DNA of 64,000 nt from Mycolicibacterium celeriflavum (GTDB taxonomy: Bacteria; Actinomycetota; Actinomycetes; Mycobacteriales; Mycobacteriaceae): assembly GCF_010731795.1 (NCBI RefSeq), contig NZ_AP022591.1, forward strand, positions 2,666,001 to 2,730,000, given 5' to 3'. The number at the start of each line of letters is the position of its first letter. The stretch's first letter is position 1. Positions 11,294 through 20,286 of this stretch are shown piece by piece. Under the pieces are notes generated by a model that was not told where the DNA came from, searched no databases, and was given only the letters and a program-made list of their open reading frames with translations. The position numbers and the translations under genes were made by a program.

Positions 11294-11758
11294 ATGGCGC
11301 GTTACATGCTGATCATGCGGTCCACCCCCGAGGCCGAAGCCGCGATGGCCGAGATGGAAATCGACTTCGACCAGATCATCGAGGAGATGGGTCGCTTCAA
11401 CGAGGAGCTCATCAAGGCCGGCGTGATGTTGGCCGGCGAGGGCCTGACGGGACCCGAGGAGGGGTTCGTCGTCGACTTCAACTCCGACCCGCCGGTCGTC
11501 ACCGACGGGCCGTATACCGAGGCCAAGGAGCTGTTCAACGGGTTCTGGATCATCGACGTGTCCTCGAAGGAAGAGGCCAAGCAGTGGGCGCAGAAGATTC
11601 CGCTGGGCAAGGGCGTCAAGGTCGAGGTGCGGCGAGTCTCGGAGACGAGCGAGTTCCCGCAGGACAACCCGTGGGTCAAAAAGGAGATCCGATGGAAGGC
11701 CGAGCTCGCCGAGAAGATCGCGGCGCAGGCCCGCGCGGAGGCCGACCGGCTCAGCTGA
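11294..11758 (+). CDS. YCII/DGPF-domain protein
   Basis: A 154-aa protein beginning MARYMLIMRST, with the YCII ferredoxin-like fold pattern and the DGPYTEAKE (DGPF-type) signature near residue 75, plus a charged helical C-terminus. A strong AAGGAGA site sits 8 nt before the ATG. Proteins of this type often lie beside ECF42-class sigma factors in actinobacteria. Here the ECF42-like gene is 16 kb away, at 27323. The biochemical role is unclear. Confidence 0.85.
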   Translation: MARYMLIMRSTPEAEAAMAEMEIDFDQIIEEMGRFNEELIKAGVMLAGEGLTGPEEGFVVDFNSDPPVVTDGPYTEAKELFNGFWIIDVSSKEEAKQWAQKIPLGKGVKVEVRRVSETSEFPQDNPWVKKEIRWKAELAEKIAAQARAEADRLS

Positions 11759-11800
11759 GCGTTCGCCCCTAAATGCTGCGGACGTCAGGGGTTCCGACAG

Positions 11801-11829
11801 AGCGGCGCTGCCTCGGAGGCAGCGCTGCT
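11801..11829. terminator. Strong bidirectional hairpin terminator
   Basis: A 12-bp GC-rich stem (AGCGGCGCTGCC / GGCAGCGCTGCT, one G-U pair) closes a TCGGA loop and is followed by TTTGT. It lies between the convergent YCII gene and the secreted-protein gene, and so can end transcripts from both sides. Confidence 0.75.
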
Positions 11830-11838
11830 TTGTCATGC

Positions 11839-12306
11839 CTACGCGACCTTCTCCAAGGTGAAGCCGCTTTGGTAGGTGGCCCCGGCCGGATCTCCACACG
11901 CCGCGGCGGCCTGGGTGTTCACGGCGGTGCCGTTCAACGTTGCCGCGTCGATTGAAAAGGCAACTGTGCCAGGAACAGTCACGTGGTCACCGGGCGGCTT
12001 GCACCGAACCGCCTGGGCGTACTGGACGGTCATGTCCCAGCGCCCGTTGTTCAGCATTGCGCGTCCGCCATACGGTGTGACCCTTTGGTCGGTGACAGGT
12101 GTGACGGCTACGTCGGCGCAACCCGGACCGCACGGCGTGATCACCCATGTGTTGTTCTTGCCGGTATCGGATCGATAGTTGTAGGTACCGCTCAGCCCGG
12201 CCGCTGAACCCTGCGGAGGCCCGCCGGCCCAGGCAGCGCCAGCCGATCCGATCGCCACGCCGGCCGCGACGATGAACACTGCAGACAGCTCGCGCGTGAT
12301 GGTCAT
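11839..12306 (-). CDS. Secreted hypothetical protein
   Basis: A 155-aa protein with an N-terminal signal peptide (hydrophobic residues 8-27, cleavage likely near AWAGG). The mature domain of about 125 aa has four to five Cys and many Gly/Thr, resembling small exported beta-rich mycobacterial proteins. No enzyme motif is visible. It lies 85 bp downstream of the Pro-rich protein gene on the same strand. Confidence 0.7.
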   Translation of the reverse strand: MTITRELSAVFIVAAGVAIGSAGAAWAGGPPQGSAAGLSGTYNYRSDTGKNNTWVITPCGPGCADVAVTPVTDQRVTPYGGRAMLNNGRWDMTVQYAQAVRCKPPGDHVTVPGTVAFSIDAATLNGTAVNTQAAAACGDPAGATYQSGFTLEKVA

Positions 12307-12391
12307 GCCGTTCCTCTCTATGACGAAAAGCTCAGGCAGCCTTCACCAGTGAGCTCCAGATGACGCTGCCGCGGAGCGCGTTGGGGTCGAA

Positions 12392-13156
12392 TCAGACGTG
12401 TCCGGGCATCCCTCCCATACCGCCGATGTGGCCCGCACCGCCCATTCCGCCGATATGGCCCATACCTCCCATACCGCCGATACCCCCGATGCCGCCCATA
12501 CCGTCGCCGATTCCGCCGATATGGCCCATTCCGCCCATACCGCCGTCGATTCCGCCAATTCCGCCCATGCCCGCCGGCGCCATCGGCGGCGGTGCGATCG
12601 GCGCCATCGGCGGAGGTGCGATCGGTGCCATCGGCGGTGGTGCGATCGGCGCCAACGGTGGCGGTGCGATCGGCGGCGCCGGCGGTGGCGCTAGTGGCGG
12701 CGGTGCGACCGGCGGTGCCGGTGGCGGCGGAGGAGGCGGTGGTGCGGGCGGCGGCGGTGGTGGAGGCGGCGGTGGGGTTGGCAGCCCGTACGGGCCGCCA
12801 GCACATACCGGGTTGGCAGGCTGGCTGATGCATGCGGGATCAGCGGGGCCGGTAGGCGGCCCCGTCATGGGTGGCGGAGGCGGCGGCGGCCCCGGCGGAG
12901 GCGGAGGCGCATACGGGCCGCCCTGGCACACGGGGTATGTCGGCATCTGCGCACATCGCGGATCATCGGGGCCCGTCGGAGGTCCAGGCGGCGGGCCGGG
13001 AGGCTGCAGCGGCGCCGGCGCAAGGGATGTGCCTGCGAGGGCTGGCATTCCACTCGCCGGCACGGCGGCACCGGTCGCGGCAACGACGATGAGCGCCCCC
13101 GCCACAGCACCTTTCGCCACGATGTCGCGGACTTCGGAGACTTTGGTCCAACTCAT
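12392..13156 (-). CDS. Exported proline-rich protein with Gly-Met repeats
   Basis: A 254-aa protein. A hydrophobic segment at residues 16-40 looks like a signal or anchor. Two imperfect copies of a cysteine module then follow (GPPTGPxDPxC...PVCxGGPY), then poly-proline runs, then repeats of the type PPPMAPIA, and finally a C-terminal tract of GGMGHIGG-type repeats. A GAGGAG Shine-Dalgarno site precedes the ATG. The composition suggests a cell-wall or surface structural protein. No known domain is recognised. The tandem repeats make length variation between strains likely. Confidence 0.7.
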   Translation of the reverse strand: MSWTKVSEVRDIVAKGAVAGALIVVAATGAAVPASGMPALAGTSLAPAPLQPPGPPPGPPTGPDDPRCAQMPTYPVCQGGPYAPPPPPGPPPPPPPMTGPPTGPADPACISQPANPVCAGGPYGLPTPPPPPPPPPPAPPPPPPPPAPPVAPPPLAPPPAPPIAPPPLAPIAPPPMAPIAPPPMAPIAPPPMAPAGMGGIGGIDGGMGGMGHIGGIGDGMGGIGGIGGMGGMGHIGGMGGAGHIGGMGGMPGHV

Positions 13157-13523
13157 CTTTTGCTCCTCAGTGCCGCACCCGATGGCGGGTCACCCAAATT
13201 TATTGACGCCGAAGCATATTCGCCCATACCTACTCCCCGACGAGTCGAACTGCTCGAACGCTAACCCATCGAGCTTGCCCTGGCAGGCGATTCTGAAGAA
13301 CTTTGCCGACACCGGCTGAGTGGCCGGCCTGACTGCTACGCGATCGGCGGGCGCACTCCCGTCGCGCGGATCTCGATGGGACCCCGTTGTTGCGTTCCCG
13401 GGCGAGGTGCAACATGACGCTGCGGAGGCACTCGATGTCGCTCGACATGGCGTCTCCCGACTTCCTTGTTGGCACAAGACTGATGGTGCAAACTTGTCGA
13501 GGGGTACGGCGAGACACCCGGGT
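13157..13523. other. 367-bp intergenic region without a supported gene
   Basis: This region lies between the last gene of the mce operon and the Pro-rich gene, both leftward. Its left end carries the ribosome-binding site of the Pro-rich gene and an AT-richer patch near 13195-13235, which could hold a promoter. One minus-strand frame (13230-13448, starting MSSDIECL after GGGAGA) is open, but it has no recognisable domain. Confidence 0.4.
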
Positions 13524-14096
13524 TCACGCCCCCGCGCACACTCCGGAGTCGCGGATCGCCCGGCCATAGACGTTGGCGGTTGCGATGTTGGCGTTGATCT
13601 GGCCAGACGGCAGCCGCCGCTTGGTCTTGTCGCTGATCTGGGTGAACTGGTACCAGAGCCGGTAAATCGAATCCCCGTGGAAGAGCGGCGAATACTCACT
13701 CTGGTCCGGGTAGTTGACGATGAACAGCGTGTGCGCGCGGGGATCGAGGAACGCCGCGGACTGGTCGAGGTTGGCGGCGACGACATCGCCGGCTTCTGTC
13801 ACTCCCGGTATCGACCAGTCGTCGCCCTTATCGTCAAGGAAGTGCTGAAAGCCGTACACCTGGGTCATCAGCTCGTCGTACTGGGCGTTGAACCATTGGC
13901 ACGAGTCACGTTGTGCCGTAATCTGCTCCGGCGTGACCCGCACCTGCCAAAGGTTGTACGGGAACACGGTGTAGTCGGGCGACCAGTTCGACGGGTACGG
14001 AGTGAACACCGGCAACGTCTGTGCGGCGGGTTCGGCCCGGCTCACCGGTGCGAACACCAGCAGCGCTGTCAGTAGCACGGCGAATGCTCGAAACAT
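13524..14096 (-). CDS. Secreted protein at the end of the mce operon, unknown function
   Basis: A 190-aa protein. The start at 14096 gives MFRAFAVLLTALLVF, a clear signal peptide with cleavage near SRAEPA; the longer frame to 14186 lies inside the upstream gene. The mature part is Trp/Tyr-rich (YPSNWSPDYTVFPYNLW) with two Cys. It begins 2 bp after the stop of the MVL-like gene, so it is almost certainly the last gene of the mce transcript. No family is recognised with confidence. Confidence 0.75.
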   Translation of the reverse strand: MFRAFAVLLTALLVFAPVSRAEPAAQTLPVFTPYPSNWSPDYTVFPYNLWQVRVTPEQITAQRDSCQWFNAQYDELMTQVYGFQHFLDDKGDDWSIPGVTEAGDVVAANLDQSAAFLDPRAHTLFIVNYPDQSEYSPLFHGDSIYRLWYQFTQISDKTKRRLPSGQINANIATANVYGRAIRDSGVCAGA

Positions 14097-14098
14097 CG

Positions 14099-14902
14099 CT
14101 ATGCATCGCCGAATTCGGGGCGTAGGACCGGCGCTAACGCCGCGAGCGGGATATGAGCTTGTACGGTACCGCCGTCCATCGCCCACTGCATGCGGCCGAT
14201 CGTGTAGTCCAACGGGGTGTCGCGGCCGACCGGATAGTCGGGCATGTAGAGGATCAGCTCATCCGGTGTGAGCGCCCAGGCCCGGTAGCCGCCGGAGTAC
14301 ACCTTGTCCGGAGACCAGCGGTCGGGAGTGAACGGGTAGGTGCCAGGCTGGTGCGGTGGCGGTGCGGCGTCGAGTGCGGCGACGATGAACGGCGCGCCCA
14401 GGCGCGGGATCTCGGCCCGGTGGTCGACGCCCGGTGTGAACAGGTCGGCAAGTTGCAGCTGCCGCCCCCCGGCGAAGGTGAAGGTGCGGTAGGCGTCGCT
14501 GATGATTGGCGCGTTCGGGTGTGCGAGGGCGTCGGTACCGACCGTGCCCGAATACATCTCGTGGAAAACGGCAGTCATCGCGCCGCCATTCTGGAAGATC
14601 TGGAAGTGCTGCTCGCCGAAGCTGTCGTGGACCATCATTTTGGCGGCGTTGCGCCAGTTGTTCATCAGGTTAATCAGATACTCCCGGATGACGGGGTTTT
14701 CGACCAGATCGCCCGGCAACGCCATCTTGATGTTGCGGACCGCTTCGCGCTCCGAGACCACCGACGTGCTGCAGAACTGTCCGTCCCACTGGCCGCCCAG
14801 CTCACTGCAGAACGACGGGGCCGACGCCGACGCGGGTGGTGCGGTGGCGATTACCACCGCAGCCACCACGGTTATCGAGCTACCCAGCATCCGCGGCCGC
14901 AT
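14099..14902 (-). CDS. Secreted protein with mannan-binding-like N-motif and DUF3298/RsiV-like domain
   Basis: A 267-aa exported protein with a signal peptide ending near ASAS (residue 27). A short cysteine motif CSELGGQWDGQFC resembles the repeat of MVL-type mannan-binding lectins. A 200-aa region follows, resembling the DUF3298/RsiV fold found in MPT64-like secreted proteins (FHEMYSG, LADLFTPG, ALTPDELILYMPDY). It starts 2 bp after the Mce-associated protein gene. It may bind envelope glycans or ligands at the Mce complex. The lectin assignment rests on one short motif. Confidence 0.6.
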   Translation of the reverse strand: MRPRMLGSSITVVAAVVIATAPPASASAPSFCSELGGQWDGQFCSTSVVSEREAVRNIKMALPGDLVENPVIREYLINLMNNWRNAAKMMVHDSFGEQHFQIFQNGGAMTAVFHEMYSGTVGTDALAHPNAPIISDAYRTFTFAGGRQLQLADLFTPGVDHRAEIPRLGAPFIVAALDAAPPPHQPGTYPFTPDRWSPDKVYSGGYRAWALTPDELILYMPDYPVGRDTPLDYTIGRMQWAMDGGTVQAHIPLAALAPVLRPEFGDA

Positions 14903-14904
14903 GA

Positions 14905-15513
14905 TTACGGCAGCTCGACTTTACTTGCGCGCCAACGACCGTCGACGTACTCCATGGTCATCTTGATCCGGCTGCGATCGATACGCGGATCTGGGACACT
15001 CGCGTTTTGCACCGACTGATCGACGAACAGCAAGACGACAACCTTGTCCTTGGTGGCGGACTGCACTGCCGATTCCAGCACTACGCCGTGCGCGGAGGCC
15101 TTGTTGTCGATCAGCAACTGGCGCAACTCGGTGCTGGACTTCGAGTACATGTCCTTGAACTCGCCGGTCGCGCCGTCGAGCACGGCTGCGAAGTTCTCGT
15201 CGACCTTGTTCGCGTCGATGCTGGTCAGCACGTGCGCGTAGTCGACCGCCGCCTGCTGGGCGGCATGGCCGGCTTGTGCCACTTGCCGCTGTTGCCACAG
15301 CTGCCAGCCCATGAGGCCCGAGCCGGCCAGCACCCCGACGACCAGGATGGCCAGTGCGGCGAGTCGGATGCGGCGGGGCCAGTTGCGCTCGTCCTCCGTG
15401 CCGGACGTCGGGTCCTCGGGTGTCTGGTCGCCACTGTCCGAGGCGGTCTCGGGGGCGTCGGACTCGTCACCGTCGGGTTTCTTATCGGTGTCCTTGTCGC
15501 TGGTAATTGACAT
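14905..15513 (-). CDS. Mce-associated membrane protein (Mas)
   Basis: A protein of about 202 aa. An acidic, disordered N-terminus of 45 residues leads into one TM helix (about residues 51-73), then an extracytoplasmic NTF2-like domain with DYAHVLTSID, FKDMYSK and DGRWRASKVELP. This is the usual layout of proteins encoded after mceF that stabilise Mce transporters. Three ATG codons stand in a row (15519, 15516, 15513). AGGAG abuts the first, so the third, with 6-nt spacing, is preferred. mceF ends 9 bp upstream. Confidence 0.85.
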   Translation of the reverse strand: MSITSDKDTDKKPDGDESDAPETASDSGDQTPEDPTSGTEDERNWPRRIRLAALAILVVGVLAGSGLMGWQLWQQRQVAQAGHAAQQAAVDYAHVLTSIDANKVDENFAAVLDGATGEFKDMYSKSSTELRQLLIDNKASAHGVVLESAVQSATKDKVVVLLFVDQSVQNASVPDPRIDRSRIKMTMEYVDGRWRASKVELP

Positions 15514-15522
15514 CATCATCTC

Positions 15523-16773
15523 CTAGCGCGGTGGCTCGATCGGTAGGGTCGGCCCACCGTAGGGGGTGGGAATCGTGAACCGGCCCTTCGGGGTCGGATC
15601 CGTCTGACGGCCGAGATCGGCACCGGGTGGGGGGCCCGCGGTGTCGTCGTCGGCCGGCCGTGGCGCGTTCTTGGCTCCGCGGACCAGCATCCCGGGGTGA
15701 TCGTCGCGGCAGTAGGTGTACATGAACGGTTCCGGGTAGTCCGCGTTGGACGGTGGAAGGCGCGGCGTTCCGTAGTCGCAGTGATACCGCGGGTAGATGT
15801 CGCCGGTGGCCCACAGCCCGTTGTCGTGCATCGCGCTGCCCAGCGCGTCGAGCAGCGACGTGCGGTAGTCCGGGAACAGCGCATTGAGTGCCGGCACCCG
15901 CAGGTACAGCAGCCGCGAGACAGTCGTCAGGTTGCCCAGCAGTTGCACCATGGTGTCGGAATTGTCGACGAACAAGGCGTCCACCGCGCTCAGCGCATCC
16001 GGGCCCTGGTTGGTGAGCCGGCGATAGCCTTCGCGCATCTTGTTGATGCCGACGAAGCTCTGGTCCAGATTGTCTGCGGCGACTGCGATTCCGGCGTTCT
16101 TGTCGGCGGCCAACGTGAGCACCACCCGGCTGGTCCGCAACAGGCTGCTGGTCTCCGGCAACACCGAATCCATGGTGGACAGCAGGAACGTGCCGCCTTC
16201 GACGATGTCTTCCAGCTTCTGCGGACCAGCCTCCGACAGGCTCAACTCCCGCCTGATCAGCTCGAGTTTCTCGGTATCGGTCTGCGCCAATGCCCCGTCT
16301 GCGTCGGCCAGCAGCTTGGCCAGGCTGACCGGCACCGTGGTCCTATCCTGGTCTATGACGGCGCCATCGGCGAGGAAGGGACCTTGGTCGGACTCCGGTA
16401 TGAAGTCGATGTACTGCTCACCGGCCGGCGACAGGCCCGACACCCGGACATCGCTGGACTCTGGGATCTTCATCGTCGATTTGACGTTGACCACCGCGTT
16501 CACCCCGGCCGGGGTGATGTCGAGCCGGTCCACCCGGCCGATCGGCACGCCACGCATCGTCACGTCCTGATCGGGCAACAGGCCGGCCGACTCGGGCAGT
16601 TGGATGGTGAGTTGATACTGCGAGGCCAACGGATTCACCCGCAACGCACCGAACAGCAGGTAACCGGTCCCAACCACCAGGACCATGACCAACCCGGCCG
16701 CCGACAGCCAGGCGCGGCGGCGGTGGCCGAACCGGACAATGTCGACCAGCCGGTCGGCAGCTGTCGAGATCAT
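15523..16773 (-). CDS. MceF family protein
   Basis: A 416-aa protein with an N-terminal TM helix near residues 22-42, the MlaD/MCE beta domain (residues 45-125, with MRGVPIGRVDRLDI) and a long helical region. The C-terminal tail carries Cys residues and Pro. The mycobacterial MceF subunit joins MceA-E in a periplasm-spanning channel for lipid import. The start ATG overlaps the mceE stop as ATGA. Confidence 0.92.
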   Translation of the reverse strand: MISTAADRLVDIVRFGHRRRAWLSAAGLVMVLVVGTGYLLFGALRVNPLASQYQLTIQLPESAGLLPDQDVTMRGVPIGRVDRLDITPAGVNAVVNVKSTMKIPESSDVRVSGLSPAGEQYIDFIPESDQGPFLADGAVIDQDRTTVPVSLAKLLADADGALAQTDTEKLELIRRELSLSEAGPQKLEDIVEGGTFLLSTMDSVLPETSSLLRTSRVVLTLAADKNAGIAVAADNLDQSFVGINKMREGYRRLTNQGPDALSAVDALFVDNSDTMVQLLGNLTTVSRLLYLRVPALNALFPDYRTSLLDALGSAMHDNGLWATGDIYPRYHCDYGTPRLPPSNADYPEPFMYTYCRDDHPGMLVRGAKNAPRPADDDTAGPPPGADLGRQTDPTPKGRFTIPTPYGGPTLPIEPPR

Positions 16774-18113
16774 CGTGGCGCCTCCGCGGGCAGCGGTGCG
16801 GGCGCGGGCGTGGCGGGCGAAGGTGGCAGCGGCGGCCCCGCCACCGGCCCGAGTGCCGGCAGTGGAATATCGGTCGCCGGCGGCGCCACGGGCAGCGGTT
16901 CCGGCGGAGTTGGTGGGGCGAGCGGTGGCCCCGCGACCTCCAATTGCCCCGGCTCGGTCGGACTGGGGATCACCGGGAACTGGGGCACGTCGGGGCCTTT
17001 GCCGACGATCTTCTCCTGCAGCCGGTACAGCGTGTACTTGAACGAGCCCACAAGTTGAAACCAGTTGTGCCACTTGGGACCGTGGAACCCCGGGTCTCCG
17101 GCGAAGCCGATATCGGGTATGTGTCCGAGGATCAATCGGTCGATGCTCGCATTCACCGCGAGCGCGTTGCCGGTTGTTCCCTTGACGAATGGGGGCATCA
17201 GCCGGTTGAGCGCATAGAGCGTCGCGTCCGGGGTCAGCACGACGTCGTTCCACGCGCCGGCGACGGTGTTGGCGTCGGCGATGACGCTGCGGCCGCTGCT
17301 GTCCGTGCCGGCGATCGACGGGAACTTGCGCGCCTGAACGGACACATCACCGATCTGCTCGACGAGGTCGGCGATCTGGGTGGTGTGCGCGGCCAGCGTG
17401 TCGGTGGCTGGACGGGCTTCGGCCATCACTTCGCTGATGGTCTGGTTCTTGGCCTCAATGGCCTCGACGAGCCGGGAGGTCTCGGTGATCGCGTTGGAGA
17501 TCTGCCCGGACCGGGCGTTCAGCGTGCCCAGGGTGTCGTTGGTCTTGCGGATGAGATTGCCGAAGGCCTGGCCCTGATCGCCGGTCGCCTTGCCCAGTCC
17601 GTTGATGATGTTGGTGAAGTTGCGCACCGCGCCGCCGTTCACCAACACCGCCGCCGAACTCAGCACCGACTCGACGGTGGCTGCAGCCGTCGTCGACTTC
17701 AACGGAATCGTGTCGCCATCGGTCAGCAAGGGCGCGCTCGGATCGGCGGGGAACGGCGGCTTGATCGCGACGAAAATATCGCCAAGGGGCGTCGCGGAAC
17801 GCAATTCGGCGGTGCTGCCCTGGGGCACCTGAACTCCGTCCATGATGCGCAAGGTGGTCACCGCGGTGTAGTTGCGCGCGTCCATCGATTCCATTTGGCC
17901 GACGTCGGCACCGGCGAGCTTCACCTTTGCGTTGGCGGGCAGGTTCAGCGCGTTGGAGAACACCGCCGTCAGCCGGTAGCCGCCGGAGCCGACGCCGGGC
18001 GCCGGCAGCGGAAGACTGGCCAAACCGTCGGTGGCACAGCCGGAAAGCGCGAGGCACGCCGCCATCGCCAGCGCTATCGGCCGACGGCTGCGCCTGCTGC
18101 TCGGGGTCATCAT
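16770..18113 (-). CDS. MceE-type lipoprotein
   Basis: A protein of about 447 aa. The N-terminus is a lipoprotein signal with lipobox LALSGC (lipidated Cys26, or 25 from the second ATG). The MCE domain follows (residues 40-115), then a coiled helical region to about residue 300 and a proline-rich C-terminal tail of some 70 residues. MceE is the lipoprotein subunit (LprK/LprN class) of Mce transporters. ATG codons at 18113 and 18110 overlap the mceD stop. Confidence 0.92.
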   Translation of the reverse strand: MMTPSSRRSRRPIALAMAACLALSGCATDGLASLPLPAPGVGSGGYRLTAVFSNALNLPANAKVKLAGADVGQMESMDARNYTAVTTLRIMDGVQVPQGSTAELRSATPLGDIFVAIKPPFPADPSAPLLTDGDTIPLKSTTAAATVESVLSSAAVLVNGGAVRNFTNIINGLGKATGDQGQAFGNLIRKTNDTLGTLNARSGQISNAITETSRLVEAIEAKNQTISEVMAEARPATDTLAAHTTQIADLVEQIGDVSVQARKFPSIAGTDSSGRSVIADANTVAGAWNDVVLTPDATLYALNRLMPPFVKGTTGNALAVNASIDRLILGHIPDIGFAGDPGFHGPKWHNWFQLVGSFKYTLYRLQEKIVGKGPDVPQFPVIPSPTEPGQLEVAGPPLAPPTPPEPLPVAPPATDIPLPALGPVAGPPLPPSPATPAPAPLPAEAPR

Positions 18114-19231
18114 TTCTGTCCCATCGCAGCGAGTCCGTCCAGCATGTACGTCAGCCCGAAGTCCGGCCCGAAGTCCTGCAATGTCCCGGTGCTGCAACCC
18201 AGTTGCCGCAGCCCCATCACGTTGCACACCTCCTTGATGAACTGGTTGTCGAACAACACCCGGTCGGTGAGCACCTTGACACGCAAGGCGCCGTTTTTCT
18301 GGTCGACGATGTTGTACAGGTTGTCCAGCGTCATCGGCGCCACGTCAAGGAATTCCTTGAGATCGCGTTCGTGATCGACGGCCGTGTTCAGCACGATGTC
18401 GCCGTTGGCGACGAGGTCCTTGACGGCGTCCCGATGGGTTTCGAGCACCTCACGGGTGTTGGTCAACACCTCATTGATCTTCTTACCCGTGGTACCGCTG
18501 CCGAGGTTCTCATCGGCCAGGATCTGACTGAGTGCCCGCACCGACGAGCCGAACTCCCGCAGCGTCTCGTCATTCCTGGCGGCCGCCTCTGACAACGAAC
18601 TCAAGTTCCGGACGATGGTGGTCAGCTGATCCTTGGTCACCGTGCCCCGATCGGCGCTGAGCCGCAGGGCATTCGACAGTTCGCCCAGCGCATCCTTCAT
18701 CTGCTGGCCGTTGCCGTCGGCGATCGCGGCGCTGGCGTTGACCACATCGGCGATCGGGCCGTTACCCTCTCCGTCGCCCTTCAGAGATACCGACAGCTTG
18801 TCGAGAACGTCGAGCACCCTGGCGAATTCGACCGGGGTCTGGGTGCGGTTGCGGCCGATGGTTGCATGATCCTGCAGCGTCGGACCGCTGCCCGAGTAGG
18901 GCGGCGTCAGCTCGATCTGCCGGTCGGTCAGAATCGAGTTGGAAATCGTCACCGCCTGGGCGTCTGCAGGAACCTTGACGTCCTTGTCCACGGTGAAGTC
19001 GACCTCGACGTAGCCGCCCTTAGGCGTGATCTTGGTGACCTGGCCGACCGGCATCCCGAGAACCGCGACGGTGTTTCCTTCGTATAAACCTGCGGCACTG
19101 TCGAACTGGGCGGTCACCGTCATGGTGTCGAGTTGGTCCTTGGCGTAGATCACCGCGACGGTGGCCAACGCCAGGCCCACGACCAGTGCGATCGCACCGG
19201 CAACCACCAGCTTGGTCTTGGTGATCGTCAT
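18110..19231 (-). CDS. MceD family protein
   Basis: A 373-aa protein with an N-terminal TM helix (residues 10-30) and an MCE domain (LGMPVGQVTKITPKGG near residue 60), followed by a helical tube-forming region and a C-terminal segment with two Cys. It is a subunit of the Mce hetero-hexamer. The ATG at 19231 overlaps the mceC stop. The open frame further upstream is not used. Confidence 0.92.
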   Translation of the reverse strand: MTITKTKLVVAGAIALVVGLALATVAVIYAKDQLDTMTVTAQFDSAAGLYEGNTVAVLGMPVGQVTKITPKGGYVEVDFTVDKDVKVPADAQAVTISNSILTDRQIELTPPYSGSGPTLQDHATIGRNRTQTPVEFARVLDVLDKLSVSLKGDGEGNGPIADVVNASAAIADGNGQQMKDALGELSNALRLSADRGTVTKDQLTTIVRNLSSLSEAAARNDETLREFGSSVRALSQILADENLGSGTTGKKINEVLTNTREVLETHRDAVKDLVANGDIVLNTAVDHERDLKEFLDVAPMTLDNLYNIVDQKNGALRVKVLTDRVLFDNQFIKEVCNVMGLRQLGCSTGTLQDFGPDFGLTYMLDGLAAMGQK

Positions 19232-20286
19232 TTGCAGTCCTGGAAGTACTCGATCATGGAAAATTGCTTGGCGCGGCCGCTGATGGCGCACATCCACGAG
19301 TCGACCAGCAGGCCGTTGGTCGCGTTGAACCCAGCTGCATTGCCGCTGCCGGTGGCGTTGGCCAAGCCACGCAGGGCGATTGGCCCGGACTGCAGGATGC
19401 TGCGCAGGAAGCCGTCGCCGTCGCGGGCGAGCAGAGTGGACAGCTCACGCAGATTGCGCAGCAGTTCCTCGAGTTCTGGCCGGTCGTCGATGACGATGCC
19501 GCTCAATGTTTCGACGAGGTTGGTGAGCGCATCCATCATCGCGTGGAACGTCGCACGCGACGCGACGAACTCGCCGAGCAACGAGTTGCCCTGGTTCACC
19601 AGGCTACCGATGGTGGACTGCTGACGGCGCAGCGTATTGCTGACCACCTCAGTGGTTTTCAGCAGTTCGCCCAGTTGGTCGCGACGTTCGGCGATGATCG
19701 TCGACAGCTTGTGGGTGTTCTCCACGGCCTGCGGCACCACCGGCGGCAACGTCTTCAGCTGCTCGCCCAGGATGGACAGTGTCTCGGCGAACTTGTCCGA
19801 GTCCACCTGCTCGTAGGTTCTGGTGACGTCGGCCAGGGCTTCCTGCAGATCGTAGGGGACCTCGGTGTGGGTCAGGTCGAAGGTGTCGTTCGGCAACGAG
19901 CCCGCACCATCGGGAAACAGGGCCAGATACCGCGAGCCCAGGATCGTGGTGATCTTGATCGTCGCCCGAGAACCCTCACCCAAAACCACGTCATTGCGCA
20001 CCTTGAGCTTCGCCTCGACGTAGTTACCGGCGAGGTCCATGCTCAACACCTCGCCCACCGGGATTCCGGCAATGGTGACCGGGTTACCGACTTGCAACGC
20101 GGCGGCCTGCAGGAAGTGCGCGGTGTACTGCCGGTAGCCGACGTTGGCCACCTTGAACAACAGCAGCGTTGCGACGAGCAACGAAACCACCAGGACGGCA
20201 ACGACTCCCATCCACGTCTTGTTGCGGCTCTCCAGCGGGCGGCGGCGCCGCGGCTTCGATTGATCTGCCTTCGGTTGATCAGCCAT
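19228..20286 (-). CDS. MceC family protein
   Basis: A 352-aa protein with a short basic N-terminus, a TM helix at residues 26-46, an MCE domain (IAGIPVGEVLSMDL) and a long alpha-helical part ending in a Cys pair (WMCAISG, YFQDCK). It is a subunit of the Mce lipid-transfer tube. Its start overlaps the mceB stop by 8 bp. Confidence 0.92.
   Translation of the reverse strand: MADQPKADQSKPRRRRPLESRNKTWMGVVAVLVVSLLVATLLLFKVANVGYRQYTAHFLQAAALQVGNPVTIAGIPVGEVLSMDLAGNYVEAKLKVRNDVVLGEGSRATIKITTILGSRYLALFPDGAGSLPNDTFDLTHTEVPYDLQEALADVTRTYEQVDSDKFAETLSILGEQLKTLPPVVPQAVENTHKLSTIIAERRDQLGELLKTTEVVSNTLRRQQSTIGSLVNQGNSLLGEFVASRATFHAMMDALTNLVETLSGIVIDDRPELEELLRNLRELSTLLARDGDGFLRSILQSGPIALRGLANATGSGNAAGFNATNGLLVDSWMCAISGRAKQFSMIEYFQDCK

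Noticed and set aside
11294..11758. Possible anti-sigma or toxin role for the YCII protein
   Set aside because: Only the YCII/DGPF pattern is visible; nothing in the sequence supports a toxin or anti-sigma function.
12360..13319. Plus-strand frame of Gly/Pro repeats opposite the Pro-rich protein
   Set aside because: It mirrors the repeat DNA; the minus strand has the Shine-Dalgarno site, signal segment and Cys modules.
13230..13517. Open minus-strand frame starting MSSDIECL after GGGAGA
   Set aside because: No domain, Arg/Ser-rich low-information sequence and no support from context; left as intergenic.
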